Assembly (NCBI RefSeq): GCF_050563525.1 | Contig: NZ_JBNXUN010000013.1 | Location: 71,120 to 135,119 of the forward strand | DNA length: 64,000 bases | Source of the DNA: Falsiroseomonas sp050563525 | Lineage (GTDB): Bacteria > Pseudomonadota > Alphaproteobacteria > Acetobacterales > Acetobacteraceae | Direction of reading: 5' to 3' | The notes under the pieces: model-generated | What the model saw: only the letters and a program-made list of their open reading frames with translations | Database searches by the model: none | Told to the model about the DNA's origin: nothing | Shown: piece by piece, positions 42,308-50,915 of the stretch | Layout: every line of letters begins with the position of its first letter | How positions within the stretch are numbered: the stretch's first letter is position 1 | Translations under genes and position numbers: made by a program

Positions 42308-43267
42308 ATGCCGCTGTCCCGACGCCTGGCGCTCGGCCTCGCCGGAAGCCTGGCCGCACGGCCCGCTTTCGCGCAGGGCGACACGCTACGCATCATCGCC
42401 GCCTTCCCGCCCGGCGCGGCGCTGGACGGCATCGCCCGGCTGCTGGCGGAAGCCGCGCCGCGGCACGGCCTGGGCAATGCCATCGTGGACAACCGTCCGG
42501 GTGCCAACGGCAACATCGCCGCCGGCCTCGCCGCCCGCGCCGCGCCGGATGGCCGCACGCTGCTGCTGGCGATCGACAGCACCTTCACGGTGAACCCCTT
42601 CATCTACGGCAGCATGGGCTTCGAGGCTTCGGCGCTGCAGCCGGTGGCGGTCGCCGGCACCTATCCGGTGGTTCTGCTGGTGCACCCGACCAGCGGCATT
42701 TCCACCCTTGCGGAATTCCTGGCGACGGCGCGGCGGCAACCGCTGCTGTACGCATCGGCCGGCTATGGCTCGCCGGGGCATCTGGCGATGGCCAATCTCG
42801 GCCACACGCTGGGCCTGCCGCGTGGCGCGCTGGAACACGTGCCGTTCCGCGGCAACGCCTAGGCGGTGACGGAACTGCTCGCCGGGCGCGTCCAGGCCGG
42901 CTTCATCGCGATCTCGGGCGGCGCCGAATTCGTCAAGGACGGAAGGCTGCGGGCGCTGGCGATCTCCGGGCCGGAGCGCCTGGCATTGCTGCCGGATGTC
43001 GCGACGGTGGCCGAACAGGGCCACCCCGGCTTCGACATCCGCTTCGCCTACCTGCTGATGGCGCCCGCCGGCGTGCCGGAGGCGCAGCGCCATGCGATCG
43101 GACGCTGGGTCGCCGCCGTCTTCGCCGATCCGGCGGCGCAGGCCCGATTGGCAAACTGGGCGGTGACGCCGGAGGCCGGGGATGGCGCCGCCGCCGAGGC
43201 CTGGGTCGCCCGCGCCTCCGCGCAGTGGCGGCAGGTGGTGCAGGCGACCGGGATGCGGGTGGAGTAG
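42308..43267 (+). pseudogene. Bug family substrate-binding protein gene with an internal amber stop
   Basis: A complete Bug-type frame of 319 sense-length codons apart from TAG at 42860-42862. The start is ATG 42308 with GGGAGG upstream, and a signal peptide ends at ARPAFAQ. Family features: IIAAFPPGAALDGIARLL, NRPGANGNIAAGLAARA and HVPFRGNA before the stop; AVTELLAGRVQAGF follows directly in the same frame. Relatives normally read FRGNAQAVTDLL, so a single C-to-T change (CAG to TAG) explains the stop. The rest has no damage, so the mutation is recent or is read through. It is divergent from the sulfatase gene. Confidence 0.88.
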
Positions 43268-43271
43268 CGGC

Positions 43272-44420
43272 TCAGCCCGGCGGCCTGGGCGGCGCCCAGA
43301 TCTCCCAGCAGAAGCCCTCGACATGGCTGGCGGAGATCGCGCCCCAGCCGCGCGCCGGCACCTGCGGCAGGTCGAGGCTCAACCGGTTCGGCGCGCCGCT
43401 CGCCCAATCGGCGCCGACGCTGTTGCGGAAGATGAACCAGCCGCCCCGCGCCTCCGCCGCATCCGGCTGGAAGCCGAGCACGCAGACGGCGTGTCCGGCC
43501 ACCTTCTGCCACGGCGGCAGGAGCGGGTCGGGCACGATGCCGTGGCGGCGCGCCCGCGGCGACGACCAGTTCGTCAGGCCCTCCGGCGCATCGGGGTCCT
43601 TGAAGACCGGCAGCGCGATGACGACGACGCCGCGATCCACCAGCAGGTCCAGCACCACCCGCGCCACGTTGGGCGGGCGTGGCGTGCCGAAGGGGATGTC
43701 CCAGTGGAAGCTGCGCGGGACGCGGTTCGGCGCGGCGGCGGCGAGGATCGGCGGCGGCGGCTCCGCCTCCAGCGGCACGTCATCCTCCCACAGCGCCTCG
43801 CCGCAGATGCCCTCCTGCGCCAGCACCTCCGCCGCGTCGCCCAGCCTCGTGCCACCGGCCTCGGCCGCGAAGGCCTCCGGTGCCAGGGTCTCGCGCCGGC
43901 GGGCCAGGGCGCGCTGGTAGACGAACATGGCGGAGAGCTTTTCCGCCGCCGGTGCCCCGCGCCCGCGTTCCAGCGCCGAGGCCACGGCGAAGCCGACGCA
44001 GGTTGGGCGAAGCTGCTGGTTGCGCACCGGCCAGTCGAGAAGGCTCTCCGGCAGCGGAACCTCGGCGTCATCCGCCAAGCCGGGCACCAGGCCGATGCCG
44101 GGCCAGCGCGGCGGCTGCAGGATGGGCGCGCCGGGACGCGGCGGGCTTGGCGCGGGTTCAGCGGCGCCCGGCACCTGGGGTGGCGGCACGAAGGGCGCGT
44201 CGCGGGCCTCGCGGTAGGCCGGCGAAACCAGGCCTTCCAGCCGCCGCAGCAGCGCTTCGCGCCGGATGCCATGGCGCGCCAGTTCACGTGACAACGAGGG
44301 ACTCAGCGCCAGCAGGTCCGCCAGCGCGTCGAAGTTGCGGATCGCGGCCCGGGCGAACAGGCGCATCTCGGATTCGTTGAGCTGAAGCTCTGCGCTGGCC
44401 CTGCGCAGGAATTCGCTCAC
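43272..44420 (-). CDS. Papain-like (C1-type) cysteine peptidase with helical N-terminal domain
   Basis: Protein of 382 residues. Residues 1-75 form a helical domain with helix-hairpin-helix character (RNFDALADLLALSPSLSREL). A Pro-rich linker (about 80-115) follows, then a papain-like domain: NQQLRPTCVGFAVASALE with the oxyanion Gln and catalytic Cys near residue 141, VAGHAVCVLGF with the His near 308, and FIFRNSVGADWASG with the Asn near 332. No signal peptide. The start is GTG 44420, overlapping the PAP2 gene stop by four bases. It is probably an active cytosolic protease; its target is unknown. Confidence 0.85.
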   Translation of the reverse strand: MSEFLRRASAELQLNESEMRLFARAAIRNFDALADLLALSPSLSRELARHGIRREALLRRLEGLVSPAYREARDAPFVPPPQVPGAAEPAPSPPRPGAPILQPPRWPGIGLVPGLADDAEVPLPESLLDWPVRNQQLRPTCVGFAVASALERGRGAPAAEKLSAMFVYQRALARRRETLAPEAFAAEAGGTRLGDAAEVLAQEGICGEALWEDDVPLEAEPPPPILAAAAPNRVPRSFHWDIPFGTPRPPNVARVVLDLLVDRGVVVIALPVFKDPDAPEGLTNWSSPRARRHGIVPDPLLPPWQKVAGHAVCVLGFQPDAAEARGGWFIFRNSVGADWASGAPNRLSLDLPQVPARGWGAISASHVEGFCWEIWAPPRPPG

Positions 44421-45286
44421 GGGCTGGGTCCGCCACCATTCGGCACTGGACGCAGGGCCGGCGGGTTCACCGGGCCGGCCGTGGCGACCACGCCGGGATA
44501 CTCGGCCTGCACCTGCCCGAGAAGGTCCTGCACCCCTGGCAGGCCCAGCAGGCGCGGCAGCATCGCCGCGGCCAGCGCCTCGCCGGCCCGGGTGTCGCTG
44601 GGGAAATGCACCCCGGCCACCTCCCGGTTCTGCGCGATGCGGTCGGCCAGCGCATCGAAGGGGCCGGCGACGCCGGGCCGCAGTCCCGGCGCCATGGCCG
44701 CATGCAGCAGGCCGGCGATCAGATGCGAGTGGAAGCTGTGGTTGCTGGGGTAGGAGGCGTGCGGCGGCGCGGGGATCATCGGCATCAGCGCCGGATAGAC
44801 CTGCACCGGGCGGGGGCGGAGGAAGTGCCACTTCCAGTGCAGGCCCACCATGTGCCCGGCGGCCAGCGCCAGCGAGACCAGCGTGACGGCCGCCGGCCGC
44901 CCCCCGGCATCCGCCATCAGCAGCCGCAGCCAGGCCCCGGCCAGATTGTCCGACTGCGCGCGGATCTCGGTGGCACGTCCGGCACGCAGGGGTATCTTGC
45001 CCAGCAGCAGCTTGATCTCGTCCTTCAGCGCGTCCTCGGCATTGTTCGGCGCCTTCGGCGCCGCGGCGCGCCAATCCGTGCCGGCGAACTCCGCGAGCAG
45101 CACCTGGGCGCGGAAGCGCGGCGCGAAGGCGGCTTTCGGAAAGCCGGCTCCGGACAGCAGCGGGAACTCGCCCGGCTCGGCATCGAGGCCCGCGAGCAGG
45201 TTGAGGCTGGACAGGCCGAGGCCGCCCAAATGGCCACCGTCGTGACCTCCATCATGGCCACCATCCGTCGAAACACCTCCCGACAT
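44417..45286 (-). CDS. PAP2 / vanadium-haloperoxidase superfamily protein
   Basis: Protein of 289 residues without obvious membrane helices. After a Gly/His/Asp N-terminus (GGHDGGHDGGH) and a helical part, the three phosphatase/haloperoxidase motifs appear: KWHFLRPRP near residue 150, PSNHSFHSHL near 177, and NREVAGVHFPSD near 223. It resembles soluble vanadium-dependent haloperoxidase-like enzymes more than membrane PAP2 lipid phosphatases. ATG 45286 is chosen; ATG 45304 is possible. Its stop overlaps the start of the papain-like gene, so the two are made together. Whether it binds vanadate or phosphate is not visible. Confidence 0.87.
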   Translation of the reverse strand: MSGGVSTDGGHDGGHDGGHLGGLGLSSLNLLAGLDAEPGEFPLLSGAGFPKAAFAPRFRAQVLLAEFAGTDWRAAAPKAPNNAEDALKDEIKLLLGKIPLRAGRATEIRAQSDNLAGAWLRLLMADAGGRPAAVTLVSLALAAGHMVGLHWKWHFLRPRPVQVYPALMPMIPAPPHASYPSNHSFHSHLIAGLLHAAMAPGLRPGVAGPFDALADRIAQNREVAGVHFPSDTRAGEALAAAMLPRLLGLPGVQDLLGQVQAEYPGVVATAGPVNPPALRPVPNGGGPSP

Positions 45287-45335
45287 CGTCTCCGCTCCTT
45301 CCACGCAGGCAGGCCAAATGGGAAAAACGCGCGGT

Positions 45336-46871
45336 TCAGGCCGGCAGCCCGGCCGCCGCCACGCGCCTCCGGTACAGCTCCCGCGTCGCGGGGTCGCGGT
45401 AGGGCGTGCGGGCGGCGACGAGGGAGGCGCGGGAGTCCGGCTCCAGCGCCATCACCTGGTCGACCAGCGGCCGCGCCTCCGCGAGCCGGCCGAGCGCGGC
45501 CAGCGATGCCGCGGTCAGGCGCAGGTTGGAGGTGTAGTGCGGGTTGGCCCGCTGCGAGCGCAGCCCCCATTCCGCCGCCGCCTCCAGCTCATCCGCCGCG
45601 TAATGCGCGATCGCCTTGTAGTGCTGGTAGCGGAAGATCAGCGGGTCCTCCGGCGACAGGGCCAGCGCCTGGTCCGCGCGCCGCAGCGCTTCCCGCCCCT
45701 CGCCCATGAAGGCATAGGTCGGGCTGCTGCGGAGCCAGACCTCGGCATCGTTCGGCGCCGCCTCCAAGGCGCGGTCGAAATGCGTCACCGCATCGTCGTA
45801 GCGGCGGCGCAGCACGGTGTGGCTGTGGCCGAGCAGCGCGAGCGCACGTGCGTTGCCGGGGTCGAGGTCCAGCGCCGTGCGCACCGCGGCCTCCAGCGCC
45901 TCGGTCTCCGCCGCCGCATCGGGCGACCAGCCCTGGCCGATGCGCAGCGAATGCCAATCGCCCAGCGCCGCGTAGCCGGGGGCGAAGCTGGGATCGAGCG
46001 CGATCGCCTGCCGCAGCATCTCGCCCGCCGTCTCGAAGGCCTGCGGCTCCAGCCGGAACACCATCTGCCGGGCCTGCAGCAGCAGGTGGTAGGCGCCGAG
46101 CACGCGGGGCGGCGCCTGCCGGGCGACGCGCAGCTCGGCCTCCTGGACGCGCGGTGCCAGGGTGTGGGCGATGATGGCGGCGATGCGGTCCTGCGTCTCG
46201 AACAGCGCGGCGTCCACCAGGTCGAAGGATCGCTGCCACAGCACCCGGCCGGTCTGCGCCTCCGCCAGCTCCATGCCCAGGCGCAGCCGGTCCCCGGCGC
46301 GGCGCAGCGTGCCGGCGGTGACGTACTGCGCGCCGAGGCGCTGTCCGACCGAGGGCAGGTCAGCCTCGGCCGCCAGGTGCCGCGTCGAGTTGGCGGAGAT
46401 CACCACCGGCTCGCGCAGCCCTGCCAGCGCACCGACGATGCCATCCAGGATACCCTCCGCCACCAGGGCCAGGTCCGGGGCATCCGGCAGCAGCCGGAAC
46501 GGCAGCAGCGCCACCACCGGCACGCTGCGCGCCGCCGCGGGGACCGCCTGTGGCGTGGTGGCGGCCGCTTCGGCTTCCAGCAGGTAGCCCCGCTTCGCCA
46601 CGGTCCGCAGCAGCGCGGCATCCGGGCCGAGGGCGCGGCGCAGCTCGACCACGCATTGCGTGATGCTGTCGTCGGTGACGTGCAGGTCGGGCCACAGCGC
46701 GTCCAGGATCTCGCTGCGCGGCACCACCCTGCCGCCATGCCGGTGCAGCAGCAGCAGCAACTCCAGCGTCTTCGGCCGCAGCGACACGCCGGCGCCGTCG
46801 GCGCAGCGCAGCACGCCCCGATCCGGGTCGAGCGACCGGCTTCCGATGCGCAGCTGCGGCGCGGCGGTCAT
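45336..46871 (-). CDS. Winged-helix (OmpR/PhoB-type) DNA-binding protein with TPR domain
   Basis: Protein of 511 residues. An N-terminal trans_reg_C winged helix (about 1-100; LRPKTLELLLLLHRHGG and VVELRRALGPDAALLRTVAKRGY) is followed by a TolB-like/FlgO-like domain (about 118-250; VALLPFRLLPDAPDLALVAEG) and TPR repeats (about 260-500). This is the CadC/adenylate-cyclase-associated regulator architecture common in this group. There is no membrane helix between the domains. It lies 49 bases upstream of the PAP2-papain pair on the same strand and may regulate it. Confidence 0.85.
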   Translation of the reverse strand: MTAAPQLRIGSRSLDPDRGVLRCADGAGVSLRPKTLELLLLLHRHGGRVVPRSEILDALWPDLHVTDDSITQCVVELRRALGPDAALLRTVAKRGYLLEAEAAATTPQAVPAAARSVPVVALLPFRLLPDAPDLALVAEGILDGIVGALAGLREPVVISANSTRHLAAEADLPSVGQRLGAQYVTAGTLRRAGDRLRLGMELAEAQTGRVLWQRSFDLVDAALFETQDRIAAIIAHTLAPRVQEAELRVARQAPPRVLGAYHLLLQARQMVFRLEPQAFETAGEMLRQAIALDPSFAPGYAALGDWHSLRIGQGWSPDAAAETEALEAAVRTALDLDPGNARALALLGHSHTVLRRRYDDAVTHFDRALEAAPNDAEVWLRSSPTYAFMGEGREALRRADQALALSPEDPLIFRYQHYKAIAHYAADELEAAAEWGLRSQRANPHYTSNLRLTAASLAALGRLAEARPLVDQVMALEPDSRASLVAARTPYRDPATRELYRRRVAAAGLPA

Positions 46872-47071
46872 GGCGGCAACGGCCTCCCGACGGGACGGGC
46901 AGGATAGCGCGTCATCTCGGCTGCCCTCGGTTCCGGTGTTGGGCTGGCGCGAAGCCTGCCCGGGCAAGGTTTCGCGAAGATTTCGTGCGGACTTCGGGAC
47001 CGAAGGCGCCGCCCGCTGCTCCGCTTCGCCAGCCCGGACCATGCCGGGTCCGCTGGACAGGAGCCACGCAG

Positions 47072-47863
47072 ATGAACGGAGTAATCCCTTTGGGCAGCAG
47101 GCTGGCGCACCATGCAGCCGCCCTGATGCTGACCCTGGCGGCCGCGCCTGCCGCCCTCGTGCTCGCCGCGCCCGCCACGGCCGGCCCGCCGACCCACCAC
47201 GAGCTGCCCGCCCCGGTCGGTACGGCGCAGTTGCAGCGGCCGGAGAGAGCCCATGCGGTGCCGCTGGTGGTGCTGCTGCCCGATGCGCTTGGCGACGAGG
47301 GCCGCGCCGCACCCTATGTCGCGGCGCTGGAGCGCAACGGCATCGCCAGCCTGGTGCTCGGCCTCGGCATCGCCTCGGAGCGGGGCGGACCGGGCACCGA
47401 CCCGGCCTCCTCGACCATGGCGGCCGGGGTGGCGTTGACCTGGGCGGCGGCGCAACCCGGCGTCGCGGCGGGACAGCTTGGCCTGATCGGGCTGGGCGCC
47501 GGAGGCCGGGCGGCGCTGGCGGCGGCGGAGGCGGGTGGGCCGGTCGTCGCGGTCGATCCGGGCTGCACCGGGCTGGCGCTGCCGGACTGGATGCCGTCCC
47601 TGCTGGTGTTCGGCCGCGCCGCGCCGGATGCGGACGACTGCATCGCGCTGGAGGAACCGCCGGCGGGCGTGATCCGCGGCGTGCCCGGCCTCAGCCATGG
47701 CTGGGACGTGCGGCCGGAGCTGGCGCCGGGCAGCGCCTTGATGCCCGACCCGCTCGGTGGCCGGCGGCGCGTCAGCCCCAACCCGGCGGCGGCCCAGGCC
47801 GTGGCGGACCAGGTGGCTGCCTGGCTGGCGCACCAGTTCGCCGCGCGGGGTGAACGCCAATGA
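47072..47863 (+). CDS. Secreted alpha/beta-hydrolase-like protein lacking the nucleophile serine
   Basis: Protein of 263 residues with a signal peptide (about 1-40, ALMLTLAAAPAALVLAAPATA). The body resembles dienelactone-hydrolase-type alpha/beta hydrolases: VVLLPDALGDEGRAAPYVAALE, then LGLIGLGAGGRAALAAAEAGG at the nucleophile elbow and LSHGWDVRPEL with the late His. The elbow reads G-L-G-A-G instead of G-x-S-x-G, so the serine is missing and hydrolysis is doubtful. It is coupled by ATGA to the next small gene. Confidence 0.65.
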   Translation: MNGVIPLGSRLAHHAAALMLTLAAAPAALVLAAPATAGPPTHHELPAPVGTAQLQRPERAHAVPLVVLLPDALGDEGRAAPYVAALERNGIASLVLGLGIASERGGPGTDPASSTMAAGVALTWAAAQPGVAAGQLGLIGLGAGGRAALAAAEAGGPVVAVDPGCTGLALPDWMPSLLVFGRAAPDADDCIALEEPPAGVIRGVPGLSHGWDVRPELAPGSALMPDPLGGRRRVSPNPAAAQAVADQVAAWLAHQFAARGERQ

Positions 47864-48111
47864 CCGCGCAGCAGCAGGCCACCCGCCTTCCGCCGCCCGA
47901 GGCCTGGGAAGTGCCACTGCCGCCGCGGCCCGATATCGCGGCGCCGCCCGCACAGGACGCTGCCATGACCCCCGAGCGCCACGCCGCGATCCTGCACTCG
48001 GCCGCCCGCACCGGGTCCTGGGAGGCGGCCGAGATCGCCACGCGCACCATGGCGGCGCAGGCGATGCGGACCGCAATGGGGCGCCTGCTGCGCCGGCTGT
48101 GGCGGCGATGA
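47860..48111 (+). CDS. Small hypothetical protein
   Basis: Protein of 83 residues, Pro/Ala-rich at the start and basic at the end (MRTAMGRLLRRLWRR, a likely amphipathic helix). No family recognised. It overlaps both neighbours by four bases (ATGA at each end), which makes translation likely and ties it to the hydrolase-like protein and the MFS transporter. Confidence 0.6.
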   Translation: MTAQQQATRLPPPEAWEVPLPPRPDIAAPPAQDAAMTPERHAAILHSAARTGSWEAAEIATRTMAAQAMRTAMGRLLRRLWRR

Positions 48112-49349
48112 GCCGGCGGGCGCTCGCCCAGCCGGCGGTCCATTCGGTGGTGCAGCCGGCGGTGCCGGCTCCGGTCCAGCCGGACCTGGCGCGCTGGCGC
48201 GTGGTGGCGGGCGCCTTCCTGGTGCTGCTGGCGGGCTACGGCGCGATCTATTCCTACGCCGCCTTCGCCGAGCCGATCGCCGACGAGTTCGGCACCGGCC
48301 GCGCCAATCTGACCCTGGTCTTCGCCATCAGTGGCGCCTCCTGCTTCTTCGTCTCGCCGCTGTCCGGGCCGCTGGCGGACCGGATTGGCGCACGGGTGCC
48401 GGCACTGGCGGGCATGCTGCTGGTGGGCCTTGGCCTGCTGGTCGCGGCCAGCGCCCGCAGTCTGCTCGAGGTGCATGCCGGCTACGGCCTGCTGATCGGC
48501 CTCGGCACCGGCTTTGCCTATGTGCCGGCGATGGCCGGCGTCCAGGCCCGCTTCCGGCGGCACCGCGGGCTCGCCTCCGGCATCGCGGTCAGCGGCATCG
48601 GCGTCGGCACTGCCCTGGTTCCGCCGGCGGCAGAGGCCCTGCTGGCGCCCGGCGACTGGCGGCTGGCCTTCGTGGTGCTGGCGATCGTGCTGTCCGGCAT
48701 CGGGTTGGTGGGCGCGGCCCTGCTGGATGGGGCGCCACTGCAAGCCCTCGCGGTGCACCTTCGTCCGGCCGAGGCAGCGCCCGCCAACGGCTACAGCTTC
48801 GTGCCCATCTGGTGCGGCCTGGTGCTGGTCTCCCTGCCCAGCACCCTGCCGCATGCGCTGCTGGTGGCGACGGCGCGCGACCTGGGCCTGCCGCGCGATG
48901 CGGCGCTGGGGCTGCTGGGGCTGCTCGGCCTCGGCACCATCGCCGGGCGGTTCCTGCTGGCGGCGCTGGCCGATGCCCTGGGGCGGGCGCGCGTCTTCCT
49001 GGCATGCAGCGCCGCGATGGCGGCAAGCCTCGGCCTGTGGGCGCTGGCGCCGGGGCTGCCGGGCTTGCAGGCCTTCGCGCTGCTGTTCGGGGCGTTGCAG
49101 GGCGGCTTCGTGGCGCTGCTGCCGGCCTTCGCGGCGGATGGCTTCGGAGGTCGGGATCTCGGCGGCCTGCTCGGGCGGCTGTATACCGCGCGGGGCGTGG
49201 CGCTGCTGCTGGCGCCGCCGGCCCTGGCGCTCGCCATGGACGCGGCAGGCCAGAGAGCCGCGCCGCTGCTGGCGGCGGCGCTGGTGGGGCTGGTCGGGAC
49301 CGCGCTGCTGGCTGCGGCGCGGCCCCGCCCGCCTCACATCTCGGCGTAG
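48108..49349 (+). CDS. MFS transporter
   Basis: Integral membrane protein of 413 residues with twelve hydrophobic segments. The first half contains SPLSGPLADRIGARVPAL, the MFS A-motif variant (G-x-L-A-D-R-x-G-x-R) between helices 2 and 3, and the second half repeats it as LLAALADALGRARVF. The general family resembles oxalate/formate-type or monocarboxylate-like MFS proteins, but the substrate is unknown. It is the last of three coupled genes, and its 3' end overlaps the end of the convergent binding-protein gene by 16 bases. Confidence 0.9.
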   Translation: MSRRALAQPAVHSVVQPAVPAPVQPDLARWRVVAGAFLVLLAGYGAIYSYAAFAEPIADEFGTGRANLTLVFAISGASCFFVSPLSGPLADRIGARVPALAGMLLVGLGLLVAASARSLLEVHAGYGLLIGLGTGFAYVPAMAGVQARFRRHRGLASGIAVSGIGVGTALVPPAAEALLAPGDWRLAFVVLAIVLSGIGLVGAALLDGAPLQALAVHLRPAEAAPANGYSFVPIWCGLVLVSLPSTLPHALLVATARDLGLPRDAALGLLGLLGLGTIAGRFLLAALADALGRARVFLACSAAMAASLGLWALAPGLPGLQAFALLFGALQGGFVALLPAFAADGFGGRDLGGLLGRLYTARGVALLLAPPALALAMDAAGQRAAPLLAAALVGLVGTALLAAARPRPPHISA

Positions 49350-50452
49350 CTGCCGTTGCGCCAGACGTAGAAGACGTAGTCCGGCACGGTGACGTCGCCC
49401 TTCTGGTCGAAGTTGATGTCGCCGAGCACGCTGGCCCAGGGGCCACCCGACTTCAGCAGCGCCGCGATCCGCCGCGGATCCGTCCCGCCGGCCCGCGTCG
49501 CCGCCGCCGCCCAGATCTGCATGGCGGCGTAGGTGTACAGGACGTAGCCCTCGGGATCGACGTTGCGGGCGCGGAAGCGCTGCACCACCTGCGCCGCCGT
49601 CGGGCGCTTGCGGGGGTCGCTGCTGAAGGTCATCAGCGTGCCCTCCCCCGCCGCGCCGGTGATCTGCCAGAACTCGTTGGTCACCAGCGCATCGCCACCG
49701 ATGAGCGTCAGGTTCAGCCCGACCTCCTTCGCCTGGCGCAGGATCAGTCCGGATTCGGTGTGGTAGCCGCCGACATACAGCACGCCGATCTGCGCCTGCT
49801 GCAGGCGGGAGACGATGGCGGAATAGTCGCGCTCGCCCGGCGTATAGGCGGAGAACAGCGTCTCCTGCACCCCGGCCGCATTCAGCGACTTCTTGGTCTC
49901 CTCCGCCAGGCCGCGGCCATAGGCGGTGTTGTCGTGCAGGATGGCGATACGGCGGTCGCGCATGTTCTGCGCGATGTAGCGACCGGCGACGAGCCCCTGC
50001 TGGTCGTCGCGCCCGCAGACGCGAAACGTGTTCCAGCCGCCGGCGTCGGTATAGGCCGGGTTGGTCGAGGCCGGGCTGATCTGCAGCACGCCCTCGTCAC
50101 CATAAACCTTGCTGGCCGGGATCGAGCTACCGGAGCAGAAATGGCCGGCGACCAGCGCCACCTGGCGGGAGGCGAGCTGGTTGGCGACGGAAACCGCCTG
50201 GCGCGGATCGCAGGCATCGTCGCCGATCTCGAGCGCCAACTGCCGGCCGAGCACGCCGCCGGCGGCGTTGAGGTCGGTGACCGCCTGCTGCGCACCTTCC
50301 CGCATCTGGCCGCCGAAGGCCGCGTATTGCCCCGTCATCGGCCCGGCGGTCGCGATGCGGATCGGGCCGGAGCCCTGTGCCAAAGCCCCACGGCCGGCCA
50401 GCAGCACCGGTGCGGCCAGCGCGCCTCCCAGAATTGTCCTGCGTTGCATCAT
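49334..50452 (-). CDS. Branched-chain-amino-acid-type ABC transporter substrate-binding protein
   Basis: Periplasmic protein of 372 residues of the LivJ/LivK (Leu/Ile/Val-binding) type. A signal peptide (1-26, with RR: QRRTILGGALAAPVLLAGRGALA) is followed by IRIATAGPMTGQYAAFGGQM, VAGHFCSGSSIPASKVY, ISPASTNPAYTD, and AILHDNTAYGRGLAEE. No Liv permease or ATPase genes are nearby, so partners must be elsewhere. ATG 50452 or the next codon ATG 50449 is the start. Its 3' end overlaps the MFS gene end. Confidence 0.92.
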   Translation of the reverse strand: MMQRRTILGGALAAPVLLAGRGALAQGSGPIRIATAGPMTGQYAAFGGQMREGAQQAVTDLNAAGGVLGRQLALEIGDDACDPRQAVSVANQLASRQVALVAGHFCSGSSIPASKVYGDEGVLQISPASTNPAYTDAGGWNTFRVCGRDDQQGLVAGRYIAQNMRDRRIAILHDNTAYGRGLAEETKKSLNAAGVQETLFSAYTPGERDYSAIVSRLQQAQIGVLYVGGYHTESGLILRQAKEVGLNLTLIGGDALVTNEFWQITGAAGEGTLMTFSSDPRKRPTAAQVVQRFRARNVDPEGYVLYTYAAMQIWAAAATRAGGTDPRRIAALLKSGGPWASVLGDINFDQKGDVTVPDYVFYVWRNGSYAEM

Positions 50453-50532
50453 CCCATCCACTCCCTGGCTGCGGCGCCGCTTGGCGCTTGTGAATCGAAA
50501 GGTAGGCGAGAGAATGGGCGGCTGACCAGCAT

Positions 50533-50835
50533 CTACATCAAGCGGGCCGGCTCGATCTGGTCGATGGCCTGCGCCATGGCGACGTCGCGCTCGGACAGCC
50601 CGCCGGCGTCGTGCGTGGTCAGCAGGATCTCCACCCGGTTCCAGACATTCGACCACTCCGGATGATGGTCCATCCGCTCCGCCACCAGGGCGACGCGCGA
50701 CATGAACCCCCAGGCAGCCGAGAAATCGGCGAAACGGAACCGCCGGCGGATGGCATCCCTTCCCTCCACCAGCGACCAGTGCGGCAGATTTCGGGAAAGT
50801 TCGGCGCGGGCGGCGGAATCGAGGGGGCGGATCAT
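50533..50835 (-). CDS. phhB: Pterin-4a-carbinolamine dehydratase
   Basis: Protein of 100 residues, the usual size of the PCD/DCoH family. ALVAERMDHHPEWSNVWN is the catalytic signature with paired histidines, and LTTHDAGGLSERDVAMA follows. It recycles the oxidised pterin cofactor of phenylalanine hydroxylase. No phhA gene is in view. Confidence 0.95.
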   Translation of the reverse strand: MIRPLDSAARAELSRNLPHWSLVEGRDAIRRRFRFADFSAAWGFMSRVALVAERMDHHPEWSNVWNRVEILLTTHDAGGLSERDVAMAQAIDQIEPARLM

Positions 50836-50843
50836 GGCGGGCT

Positions 50844-50882
50844 CCGGTGGGGGTTGCCGGTGGGGGTTGCCGGTGGGGGTTG
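50844..50882. repeat. Three tandem copies of a 13-bp repeat
   Basis: The unit CCGGTGGGGGTTG occurs three times without a gap (50844-50856, 50857-50869, 50870-50882) just upstream of phhB and the zincin gene, in their shared divergent region. Slippage could change the copy number. Confidence 0.9.
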
Positions 50883-50915
50883 ACGAGACGTGCCGCGGCG
50901 GGAAGGAAGCAGCGG

